Source of the DNA: Hyalangium ruber
GTDB lineage: Bacteria > Myxococcota > Myxococcia > Myxococcales > Myxococcaceae
Direction: 5' to 3'
Length of the DNA: 45,610 bases
Assembly (NCBI RefSeq): GCF_034259325.1
Contig: NZ_JAXIVS010000032.1
Location: 1 to 45,610 of the forward strand
Of the stretch, positions 32,185 through 39,559 are shown piece by piece. The notes below the pieces were generated by a model. The model searched no databases, was not told where the DNA came from, and saw only the letters and a program-made list of their open reading frames with translations. Each line of letters opens with the position of its first letter. Position 1 is the first letter of the stretch. A program made the translations under genes and the position numbers.

Positions 32185-34035
32185 GTGGCCGGCACCATCC
32201 TCCTCGTCGATGACGATCGCTTCTTCCGAGAGTTCGCCACCGACATGCTCTCGCGCCGGGGCTACCGCGTCGTCGCGGCGGCGGACGCCCAGCAGGCGCT
32301 CAAGGAGACGGCCCTCACCCGGTTCGAGCTCGTCCTCACGGACGTGATGATGCCGGGGCTGGACGGCTTCGAGCTCACGGCGCGGCTGCGCGAGAGGGAT
32401 CCGGACCAGGAGGTCATCCTCATCAGCGCCCGGCCGGACGTGAAGGGCTCGGAGATGGCCCTGCGTGCGGGGGCGGCCGACTGCCTCACCAAGCCCATCG
32501 AGGAGGCGGACCTCTTCCTGGCGGTGGACCGGGCGCTGCAGCGCGTGGCCCTGCGCAGCGAGCGCGCCCAACTGCGCGACGAGAACCTCGAGTTCGCCCG
32601 CTACCAGAACCTCCACCGCCGCTGCCTGGAGTTCCTCGCCTACCCGGACCTGGAGGGACTGCAGGAGCGCGTCATCGCGGACCTGGCCGCCGTGTGCGAC
32701 GCGCAGAGCGCAGCGCTCTGGGTGGTGGATGACCGCAACGAGCTGGTGCTGCGCGCCTACCGGGGACTGCTGGACCGGCAGTTCCTCGTGGAGAAGATGC
32801 GCCCCGATGGCGCGCTGGCCGTGCGCCTGCGCGAGGCCGCTCCGTGGCTCTCGCGCGAGGAGCGCTCGCCGGTGCTGTACGTACCGCTGGTGGCCGCCGG
32901 CGAGCTGATGGGGCTGGCGCAGCTCTCGGACCCGCTCGGCGGCGAGTTCCAGCCGGAGCACGTGCGCCAGGCGCGGATCATCGGCGACTTCGCGGCGGTG
33001 GGCGTGAAGAACGGCCGGCGGATGATGGCGCTCCAGCGCCTGGGCCTGAGGGACCGGGAGACGGCCGCCTACAACCTCAGCTACTTCACCGACTACGCCT
33101 CCAAGGAGATCTACAAGGCGCGGCGCTACGGGCGCACGTTCTCGCTGCTCACGTTCTCCATCGACAACCTGCCGCTGGTGCGGGTGCGGCTGGGCGCGGC
33201 GGACGCCAAGAAGGCGGTGCGAGGAATCATCCGGGCGCTGTCGCGGATCATCCGCGACTCGGACGTCATCGCGAAGGCGAGCGACCAGGAGTTCTACCTG
33301 TTGTTGCCGGAGACGGACTTCTTCGGCGCGCTGATGTTCGTGCGCCGGGCGGTGTCGGCGCTGCGCGAGGAGCCGGACGTTCAGGAGGTGGAGAGCAAGC
33401 TGCCGCTGGCGCTGGTGGGCGGGGCGAGCACCTTCCCCAAGGACGGCGAGGACTTCGACGAGCTGGTACACCGCTGCCGGCGGCGCATGGACGAGCGGCG
33501 CGCCTCGCTGCAGCGCCGGCTGCTGTTGGATGGGCTGCCCTTCTGGGACGAGGTGGAGCTGCTGCTGGGCAGCCCCACCAGCCCCAAGCTGCCCTCGGAC
33601 GATCGGGCCGAGCCCTCGCGCCGGGGCAAGGTGTCGGACGTGCTCTTCGACGAGCTGCAGTCGGAGATCGCCCGGGAGCTGATGCGGGACCCAGGCTCGC
33701 GCGGCCTGCTGTACGTGGGTGGGCCGGAGATCCGCGCGGACCTGCCCATCGCCTCGGGGCTGGAGTCGGCGCCGCCGGAGCTGTCCTCTCGCATCTACCT
33801 GCTGGGACGCCGCGTGGATATGGAGTCGCACCCCGCGCTCACCCCCGTGTTCCTGGAGGGAGACGAGCGGGTGGCTCGGCACGAGTTCCTGTTCTGGCTC
33901 TCGGAGCACGCCTCCTACGCGCTGATTCAGCGTCGTGGGAAGGGGGCGACGTGGGGCTTCCACTCCTCGGACACCGCCGTGGTGGACGGGCTCATCACCA
34001 AGCTGCAGTCGGAGTACGATCTACAGCCGTACTAG
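32185..34035 (+). CDS. receiver-GAF-degenerate GGDEF response regulator
   Basis: 616 residues from a GTG at 32185, chosen because the receiver strand starts at once (AGTILLVDDDRFFREF); further upstream the frame overlaps dapF. The receiver has acidic Asp9-11, phospho-acceptor Asp53 (LVLTDVMMPG) and Lys of CLTKPIEEAD. A GAF domain covers about 145-270. A GGDEF-type domain follows (about 285-440: LSYFTDYASKEIYKARRYGR), but the signature is ASDQEF instead of GGDEF, so diguanylate cyclase activity is not expected. The last about 170 residues are unassigned. The gap to the next gene is 12 bases. Confidence 0.87.
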   Translation: MAGTILLVDDDRFFREFATDMLSRRGYRVVAAADAQQALKETALTRFELVLTDVMMPGLDGFELTARLRERDPDQEVILISARPDVKGSEMALRAGAADCLTKPIEEADLFLAVDRALQRVALRSERAQLRDENLEFARYQNLHRRCLEFLAYPDLEGLQERVIADLAAVCDAQSAALWVVDDRNELVLRAYRGLLDRQFLVEKMRPDGALAVRLREAAPWLSREERSPVLYVPLVAAGELMGLAQLSDPLGGEFQPEHVRQARIIGDFAAVGVKNGRRMMALQRLGLRDRETAAYNLSYFTDYASKEIYKARRYGRTFSLLTFSIDNLPLVRVRLGAADAKKAVRGIIRALSRIIRDSDVIAKASDQEFYLLLPETDFFGALMFVRRAVSALREEPDVQEVESKLPLALVGGASTFPKDGEDFDELVHRCRRRMDERRASLQRRLLLDGLPFWDEVELLLGSPTSPKLPSDDRAEPSRRGKVSDVLFDELQSEIARELMRDPGSRGLLYVGGPEIRADLPIASGLESAPPELSSRIYLLGRRVDMESHPALTPVFLEGDERVARHEFLFWLSEHASYALIQRRGKGATWGFHSSDTAVVDGLITKLQSEYDLQPY

Positions 34036-34047
34036 AGAGCGCGCGCC

Positions 34048-35544
34048 GTGGCCCCCTCCCGGAAGATCCTCATCGCAGATCCCGACCTGGAGGCGGTCCG
34101 GGTTCTCACGCGCGCGCTGCGCCAGCGTGGGTACCAGGTGCATTACGCGCCGGATGGCTCGCGGGCGCTGGAGATCTGCGTGCTGCGCCACCCGGACCTG
34201 GCGCTGTTCGACGAGGGCTGCAAGCTGCTGGAGGCGCGCACCTTCATCCAGATCCTCCGCACCAACCCGCGCACCGAGGACATCCCGGTGGTGCTGACCA
34301 CGACCAGCCTGGACGTAGACCGGCTGCGAGGCATGCGGCTGGCGGCGCACCTCAAGAAGCCCTTCAACCTGGATGAGGTGCTCGGGCGCATCGAGCACAT
34401 CTTCCGCCGCAGCGAGGCGGCCAGGGACCTCAAGAACGACGCGCAGGAGATCGAAGGCTCGCTGAGCCAGCTGGGCATCCCGGATCTGATGCAGATCCTC
34501 GGGATGAACAAGCGCAGCGGGAAGCTGAGCCTGGAGCGCGGCAGCGAGCGCGGAGAGATCCTCGTCGGCGACGGCCGTCCAGTGAACGCGCGCCTGGGCC
34601 GGGTGGAGGGCGAGAAGGCCCTGTTCCGGCTGCTGTCGTGGACGGAGGGCTCGTTCACCTTCGCGCCGGGCGGTAGCTCCGCGCGTCCCCGCATCAACCG
34701 GGGCATGGACGACGCGCTGCTGGAGGGCATGCGGCAGGCGGACGAGGTGAACCGGCTGCAGCCCTCGCTGCCGGCGCGCACCACGCGGCTGATGATCGCC
34801 CCGGACGCGGACCTGCCGCAGGACCAGCACCCGGTGACGGCGCAGGTGGTGGACCTGCTGCGCCAGCCGCGCTCGCTGGGCGAGGTGCTGGACCTGGCGC
34901 CCGCCACGGACCTGGAGGTGCTGGGCGTCCTCACCACGCTGATGCAGAAGGGCGTAGCGCGGGTGGCCGAAGGGGAGGAGGAGGGGAGCGGCCCGCTGCT
35001 GGGGCCCGCGGAGCTGCACGCGCTGCGCAGCCGGGTGCTCCGGGGCAAGGCACCGTTGAAGGTGGTGACGGCCAAGGTGTTCATCTGCGGCAACGGCCCG
35101 TCCGCGGCGCGGAGGCTGTTCGCGCGGCTGCCGGGGCTGGTGGCGGCGTCGGCCGAGCCCTCGGCGGTGAAGAGCGGCTTTGGCACGCTGGGGCACATGG
35201 AGCTGAGCGAGGTGCTGCACCTGGACTTCTGCGTGCTGCCACCCGCGGAGGCGGCCCGGCCGCTTTGGCGCCCCTTCAGCGCGGGCGCGGTGGGGGCGCT
35301 GCTGATGGACAGCTCGGAGGCAGCCGTCCGGTTGGCCAGCTTCCTGGCGTGGGAGATCCGGGTGCCGGTCGTGGTGGTGGGCGACGCGGTGCCCGCGCCG
35401 TTGCAGGGCGCTCCGGCCGGGGCGATGGCGCTGGGCGAGGACTTGCCCGAGGCGCTCAAGACGTTGCTCATCCAGAGCCTCCACCCGGTCCCCGTGGTGC
35501 CGGGGGTTCCGTCGCAGGAACCGCGTGCCGTGTCCTCCGGGTGA
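34048..35544 (+). CDS. receiver-DUF4388 regulator with C-terminal Ras-like pseudo-GTPase domain
   Basis: 498 residues. The receiver-like domain (1-125) has Asp11, Asp13, Asp55 (ALFDEG) and Lys-Pro (HLKKPFNLDE). DUF4388 (about 133-205) is IEGSLSQLGIPDLMQILGMN to LSWTEGSFTFAP; it is a common partner of receivers in myxobacteria. After a winged-helix-like stretch (about 270-320), residues 337-485 resemble MglA/Ras-type GTPases: KVFICGNGPSAARRL at the P-loop position, then GHMELSEVLHLDFCVLP and AGAVGALLMDSSEAAVRLAS. The P-loop lacks GKS/T, so nucleotide binding is doubtful. It is cotranscribed with the receiver-GAF gene. Inferred role: polarity or chemosensory output, not shown. Confidence 0.83.
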   Translation: MAPSRKILIADPDLEAVRVLTRALRQRGYQVHYAPDGSRALEICVLRHPDLALFDEGCKLLEARTFIQILRTNPRTEDIPVVLTTTSLDVDRLRGMRLAAHLKKPFNLDEVLGRIEHIFRRSEAARDLKNDAQEIEGSLSQLGIPDLMQILGMNKRSGKLSLERGSERGEILVGDGRPVNARLGRVEGEKALFRLLSWTEGSFTFAPGGSSARPRINRGMDDALLEGMRQADEVNRLQPSLPARTTRLMIAPDADLPQDQHPVTAQVVDLLRQPRSLGEVLDLAPATDLEVLGVLTTLMQKGVARVAEGEEEGSGPLLGPAELHALRSRVLRGKAPLKVVTAKVFICGNGPSAARRLFARLPGLVAASAEPSAVKSGFGTLGHMELSEVLHLDFCVLPPAEAARPLWRPFSAGAVGALLMDSSEAAVRLASFLAWEIRVPVVVVGDAVPAPLQGAPAGAMALGEDLPEALKTLLIQSLHPVPVVPGVPSQEPRAVSSG

Positions 35545-35605
35545 GCGGGGCACCGGGCATTCCGTCGTCGTTGTACTCAGACTCAGGGTGATCTGCTCTA
35601 GGACG

Positions 35606-35633
35606 TTGGGTGGCGTGACGGGGGTAGTAGAAT
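35606..35633 (+). promoter_or_regulatory. promoter of the 71-residue protein gene
   Basis: TTGGGT (35606-35611) and TAGAAT (35628-35633, five of six) are 16 bases apart. The predicted start near 35640 gives a 25-base leader carrying the GAGGAG ribosome site of the next gene. Confidence 0.5.
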
Positions 35634-35664
35634 CTGGTGAGTTGGGTGGCTGCGAGGAGACGAC

Positions 35665-35880
35665 ATGCCGAAGGTCACCATCGAGGTGCCGGAAGGTTTC
35701 GAGGAGGTCGTCCGATTCCTGGAGCTCACGCTCCAGCGCGCGGCCCTGGGGATGGACGGCACCAAGGGGGACCTCGCGGCGTTCGACGCGGTCTGGCAGG
35801 CGCTGCACTCCGACATCGATACGGCGGAGCGCCAGGTAGCCGAGCGCTATCTACACGTGGTGGAGCCCGAGGACCCCTGA
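35665..35880 (+). CDS. small conserved hypothetical protein
   Basis: 71 residues, acidic, with a good ribosome site (GAGGAG, six bases upstream) and its own promoter. It begins MPKVTIEVPEGFEEVVRFLE and is mainly helical after the first strand. No family is recognised. The opening strand followed by a helix, and the small size, would fit a DNA-binding or antitoxin-like fold, but nothing in the context supports that. Its last 30 bases overlap the 3' end of the opposing PRAI-like gene. Confidence 0.7.
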   Translation: MPKVTIEVPEGFEEVVRFLELTLQRAALGMDGTKGDLAAFDAVWQALHSDIDTAERQVAERYLHVVEPEDP

Positions 35881-36537
35881 GTCCAGCGCCCGGAAGAAGC
35901 GGGCCACCTTGTCCTCATCCAGCGCGCCGTTCGTCCGCAGCCCGGAGCAGATGTCCACGCCGAACGGGCCTACCTGTCGCACGGCTTCCACCACGTTCTC
36001 CGGGCGCAGGCCTCCGGCGAGGAACACGGGCACGGGAGAGCGCTCGCGGATGCGCCGGCTCACCTCCCAGTCGTGGACCCGGCCGGTGCCGCCCAGCTCC
36101 TTGACGGCCAGGGTGGGGTTGCCGCTGTCGAGCAGCAGCGCATCCACCTCCGAGGCCACCGAGAGCGCCTCATCGAGCGAGGCGGGGCTGGCGACGTGGA
36201 TGACCTGCACCAGCCGCACGCCGGGCAGGGCCTGACGCAGCCGGCGGAGGTTCTCCCGGGGCACGTGGTCCACGAGTTGAAGGGTGTTGGCGCGGGTGCG
36301 CCGGTGCTGCTCGACCAGCTCCTCCACCTCCGTGGCGCACGAGAGCAGGAAGGTGCCCACCGGTGGGGGGACCTGGGAGGCGATCTCCGCGATGCGCTCC
36401 TCGGAGATGACGCCGGGCCCGCTGGGCATCCGTGACACGAGCCCCAAGGCCGAGGCGCCATGGCGCACGGCGATGCGCGCCTCTTCCTCGGACATGATGC
36501 AGCACACCTTCACTCGGACTCGGGTTGTTGCTTCCAC
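35851..36537 (-). CDS. phosphoribosylanthranilate isomerase-like (TrpF-like) protein
   Basis: 228 residues from a GTG at 36537, preceded by GAGAGG. The TIM-barrel motifs resemble TrpF: VRVKVCCI (catalytic Cys present, the following Gly of KICGI replaced by Cys), DALLLDSGNP (candidate Asp), GGTGRVHDW (canonical GGTGxxFDW), PVFLAGGLRPENV and GVDICSGLRTNG (SSGVE replaced). No other trp gene is near, and the third barrel motif differs. It may be a true isomerase with drift or a paralogue with another substrate, so I leave the symbol blank. It forms a unit with the gene upstream (8-base gap). Confidence 0.75.
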   Translation of the reverse strand: MEATTRVRVKVCCIMSEEEARIAVRHGASALGLVSRMPSGPGVISEERIAEIASQVPPPVGTFLLSCATEVEELVEQHRRTRANTLQLVDHVPRENLRRLRQALPGVRLVQVIHVASPASLDEALSVASEVDALLLDSGNPTLAVKELGGTGRVHDWEVSRRIRERSPVPVFLAGGLRPENVVEAVRQVGPFGVDICSGLRTNGALDEDKVARFFRALDSGVLGLHHV

Positions 36538-36545
36538 GAAGCCTC

Positions 36546-36893
36546 TCAGGCGGCGGGTTCCAGCACTTCTTCCAACGCCTCGCGCACGCCAGGGAGCTGA
36601 GCGAGCAGCTCGAACTCAGCGTCCTGGAGATGGGACACCCGCCGGCCCTGGATGCGCTCCATGAGCAGCTCGATGCGGTTCTCCCCGTTGGGTCCCACGT
36701 GGCGGAAGAAGCGGGCGCGGCGGCCCTCCTTCACGCAGGCGGCGATGTCCCGCTGCAGGCTCTTGAGTCTGCGAGACACCTTCATCGCCGACCGCCCCTC
36801 CGGAGTATCGAAGGTGTGGAAGTGGCGGTTGCGCGACAGCGGCCGGGTGGGATCATGGAGCCTCTCGACGAGGCGTCGGACGAAAGGGTCCAT
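36546..36893 (-). CDS. conserved hypothetical protein upstream of the TrpF-like gene
   Basis: 115 residues from the ATG at 36893 (MDPFVRRLVERLHDPTRPLS). It is basic, helical, with no signal or membrane segment. The middle (SAMKVSRRLKSLQRDIAACV) suggests nucleic-acid or protein contacts but no domain is recognised. There is no clear ribosome site; the bases just before the ATG are pyrimidine-rich. It is divergent from the TPR lipoprotein gene with 40 bases between starts, so the promoters must overlap. Confidence 0.68.
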   Translation of the reverse strand: MDPFVRRLVERLHDPTRPLSRNRHFHTFDTPEGRSAMKVSRRLKSLQRDIAACVKEGRRARFFRHVGPNGENRIELLMERIQGRRVSHLQDAEFELLAQLPGVREALEEVLEPAA

Positions 36894-36933
36894 CGACGGG
36901 GGAGGATAACATCCGGTACCCTGCGCCTCAGCG

Positions 36934-38253
36934 ATGCATTTTCGAATTCTAAGGTTGACTGCCCTCCTGCCGTTGCTTCTCCCGGTCGCTTGCAAGGACC
37001 CGGAGATGGCCGCCGTCCAGGCGCGGACCAACAACTACGAAGCCCGGCTCGCCGAGGGCCGGACGTTGATGGCCGCCAACCAGCCAGGCGCCGCCGCCAA
37101 GGCGTTCCGTGCCGCCGCCAACGTGGCCCCAGAGAACCTCGAGCCCCTGTTGCTGCTGGCCGAGGCCTACCGCGCCGCGGGGGATGAGGGCCCGGCCATC
37201 TTGGCCCTCAAGGAGGCCGAGGCCATCGCGCCCGGCTCGGATCCGGCCATCCAGAAGCAGATGGCGGACCTCTACCGCCGCCAGGGCCACATCGAGCAGG
37301 CCATCACGGTGCTGGTGGGGCTGCGCGACGGAGATCACCTCACGGATCCGGAGCTGCTGGCGCTGGCACGGCTCCAGGCGCGCACGGGAGATCCGGACGG
37401 GGCCTTCAAGTCCCTGGAGCCCATCCAGCGCGAGCGCCCGGACGACCCGGACGCCAAGGTGGTGGAGGCGGAGATCCTCCTCATCAAGGGCGAGGAGCTG
37501 CTGGCCGCGAAGCTGATGGACCGGCTGGTGGACGAGAACCCGGGCCTCATCGAGGCGCGGCTGCTGCGCGTGCGCTACTTCTTCAACAGCGGGTACGCGG
37601 CGGAGGCGCTGCAGGACCTGTCGGGCATCACCGGCAAGGACGCGGCGCGGCCCGAGGTGGTGCTGCTGCGGGCGCGGCTGCTCACGAAGCTGGAGCGCCA
37701 CGAGGAAGCGGACGCCGAGCTGACGCGGCTGACGGAGGAGCACCCGGACAACGCCGAGGGGCTGGCGCAGCTGGCCGAGACGAAGCTGCTGCTGAACAAG
37801 CCCGCCGAGGCGCAGCAGCTGGTGGACAAGGTGCTGCGGATGCGGGCCCGCTACCCGCGCGCGCTCTACGTCCGCGCCCGGGCCATGGAACTGCAGGGCG
37901 ACAAGCAGGGCGCCGAGGAGCACTACGGCTACGCGCTCATGGCCGATCCGCGCTTCGCCCCGGCGCTCTCGCGCATGTGGCGGCTCTACCGGGAGCGGGG
38001 CGAGAAAGGGGAGGCGATGGCGGCGCTGGAGAAGCTCTACTTCTCCGGCGAGGCCTCGGTGGAGGAGAAGGTGTCGCTCGCGGAGCTGTACGCCGAGAGC
38101 AAGACGAACCTGGAGCGCGGCCGCAAGCTCATCGACGAGGCGCTGCAGCGCGAGCCGGGCAACCCCAAGTACGTCGCCATCAAGGCGTCGCTCACGCAGG
38201 CGGCCCCGAAGAAGAAGCCTCAGGGCATCCAGATCATGCGCGGGAGGCGCTGA
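36934..38253 (+). CDS. TPR-repeat lipoprotein
   Basis: 439 residues. The signal peptide ends at lipobox LPVAC (Cys20). The next residues (KDPE) do not include Asp at +2, so outer-membrane sorting is possible. From about residue 35 to the end the protein is built of tetratricopeptide repeats, for example AAKAFRAAANVAPENLEPLL, then AILALKEAEAIAPGSDPA, AEEHYGYALMADPRFAPALS. TPR lipoproteins usually scaffold envelope complexes, and in myxobacteria several serve type IV pili or gliding. The last 20 bases overlap the opposing M16 peptidase gene. Confidence 0.88.
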   Translation: MHFRILRLTALLPLLLPVACKDPEMAAVQARTNNYEARLAEGRTLMAANQPGAAAKAFRAAANVAPENLEPLLLLAEAYRAAGDEGPAILALKEAEAIAPGSDPAIQKQMADLYRRQGHIEQAITVLVGLRDGDHLTDPELLALARLQARTGDPDGAFKSLEPIQRERPDDPDAKVVEAEILLIKGEELLAAKLMDRLVDENPGLIEARLLRVRYFFNSGYAAEALQDLSGITGKDAARPEVVLLRARLLTKLERHEEADAELTRLTEEHPDNAEGLAQLAETKLLLNKPAEAQQLVDKVLRMRARYPRALYVRARAMELQGDKQGAEEHYGYALMADPRFAPALSRMWRLYRERGEKGEAMAALEKLYFSGEASVEEKVSLAELYAESKTNLERGRKLIDEALQREPGNPKYVAIKASLTQAAPKKKPQGIQIMRGRR

Positions 38254-39559
38254 GCTTCTTCAGCGGGTGGGCCGAGGGCAGCGCGGCAGCGGACTCCACC
38301 ACCTGCTCCAGGGCCTTGAGGCCCTTGCGCTGGCCCACCGCCACGACGGTGAGGTTCTCGCGGTTGAAGTAGCGCTGGGCCACCTGGCGCACGTTGGCGG
38401 CGGTCTGGGCGTCGACCAGGTCCGCGCGCCGGCTGAAGGACTCGGGCAGCCGGAACAGCTCGGTGCCGCCGAACCAGCCGGCCAGCTCGCCCGGCGAGTC
38501 CTGGGAGAATTCCAGCAGCATCCGGTGCCGGCGCTTGGCGCGGGCCAGCTCCTCGGGATCGATCTCCTGCTCGCACAGGGTGCCCAGCACGCGCAGCACT
38601 TCCTCGACCACCTTGGAGGCCTTCTCGGGGGCGCTGGCCGCGTCGATCTCGAACAGGCCCGTGTCGTGGAACGCGTCCAGCGAGGCGTGCAGCGAGTAGG
38701 CCAGGCCCCGCTTCTCGACGATCTCGAAGGGCAGGCGCGAGGACAGCCCGTCATCCAGCACGCGCCGGATGATCTGCAAGGCCGGGTAGTCCTCGTGGTG
38801 CTCGGGCACGGTGCGGAAGTTGAGGCGGAACTCCGTCTGGGACTCGTCGTGGGTGACGAAGTGCAGGCGGGGACCGGGCTCCGAGTCGGGAGGCGCGGCC
38901 TCGGTGGTGGCGGGGCCCTTGGGCAGGCGGGCGAAGGCGCGCTCTGCGAGGGAAAGCACCTCGGCGTGCTTCACCCGGCCGGCGGCCGTCACCACCAGGT
39001 TGCCGGCGACATAGTGCCGCGCGAAGTGCTCGAGCACCTGGGCGTGGGTGAGGTCGGAGACGGACTCGCGGGTGCCGGCGATCTTCAGCGACAGTGGGTG
39101 TTGGGGGAAGAGCAGGCGCTTGGACAGGTTGTCGATGTCGATGTCGCGGCCCTTCTCGTCCACCTCGTCCAGCATCTCCTCGAGGATGATCTGCCGCTCC
39201 ACCTCCATGTCCGTGAGCCGAGGGCGGGTGAGCATGTCGCCGATGATGTCCATGCCCACGGCGAGGTGATCCGGGTGGATGGGGGTGTAGTAGTAGCCGT
39301 GGTCGCGGGTGGTGACGCCGTTGAGGTTGCCGCCGACCTCCTCCACGGCGGCGTTCATCCGCACGGTGTCGGGCCAGCCCTCGCTGCCGCGGAAGAAGAG
39401 GTGCTCCAGGAAGTGGCTCACGCCGTTGTTGGCGTCCACCTCGTGGCGGCTGCCCGTCCGGACGTACACGGCCAGCAGGGCGGTGTGCAGGTGGGGAGTC
39501 TCGACGGTGACGACGCGGAGCCCGGAGGGCAGCACGTCCCGATAGGGTGTGAAGCTCAT
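38234..39559 (-). CDS. M16-family (pitrilysin/insulinase-like) zinc peptidase
   Basis: 441 residues, the one-half (processing peptidase beta-like) size. The inverted zinc motif HxxEH is HFLEH (His49, Glu52, His53), with the third ligand in the helix ILEEMLDEVDEKG (about residue 129). The second M16 domain carries DDGLSSRLPFEIVEKRGLAY, the conserved R-x-x-x-Y region. There is no signal peptide, so it is probably cytosolic. It cleaves small peptides or targeting signals in other systems; here the substrate is unknown. Its ATG overlaps the stop of the upstream histidine kinase (ATGA), suggesting coupled expression. Confidence 0.92.
   Translation of the reverse strand: MSFTPYRDVLPSGLRVVTVETPHLHTALLAVYVRTGSRHEVDANNGVSHFLEHLFFRGSEGWPDTVRMNAAVEEVGGNLNGVTTRDHGYYYTPIHPDHLAVGMDIIGDMLTRPRLTDMEVERQIILEEMLDEVDEKGRDIDIDNLSKRLLFPQHPLSLKIAGTRESVSDLTHAQVLEHFARHYVAGNLVVTAAGRVKHAEVLSLAERAFARLPKGPATTEAAPPDSEPGPRLHFVTHDESQTEFRLNFRTVPEHHEDYPALQIIRRVLDDGLSSRLPFEIVEKRGLAYSLHASLDAFHDTGLFEIDAASAPEKASKVVEEVLRVLGTLCEQEIDPEELARAKRRHRMLLEFSQDSPGELAGWFGGTELFRLPESFSRRADLVDAQTAANVRQVAQRYFNRENLTVVAVGQRKGLKALEQVVESAAALPSAHPLKKLSASRA

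Noticed and set aside
25731-32246. A 2171-codon open frame antisense to the giant coiled-coil gene
   Set aside because: It is Leu/Gly/Arg-rich, has no domain or ribosome site, and is explained by high GC on the opposite strand of a strongly coding gene.
32029-33963. A long antisense frame over the receiver-GAF protein gene
   Set aside because: No domain; composition is that of a reverse-strand shadow.
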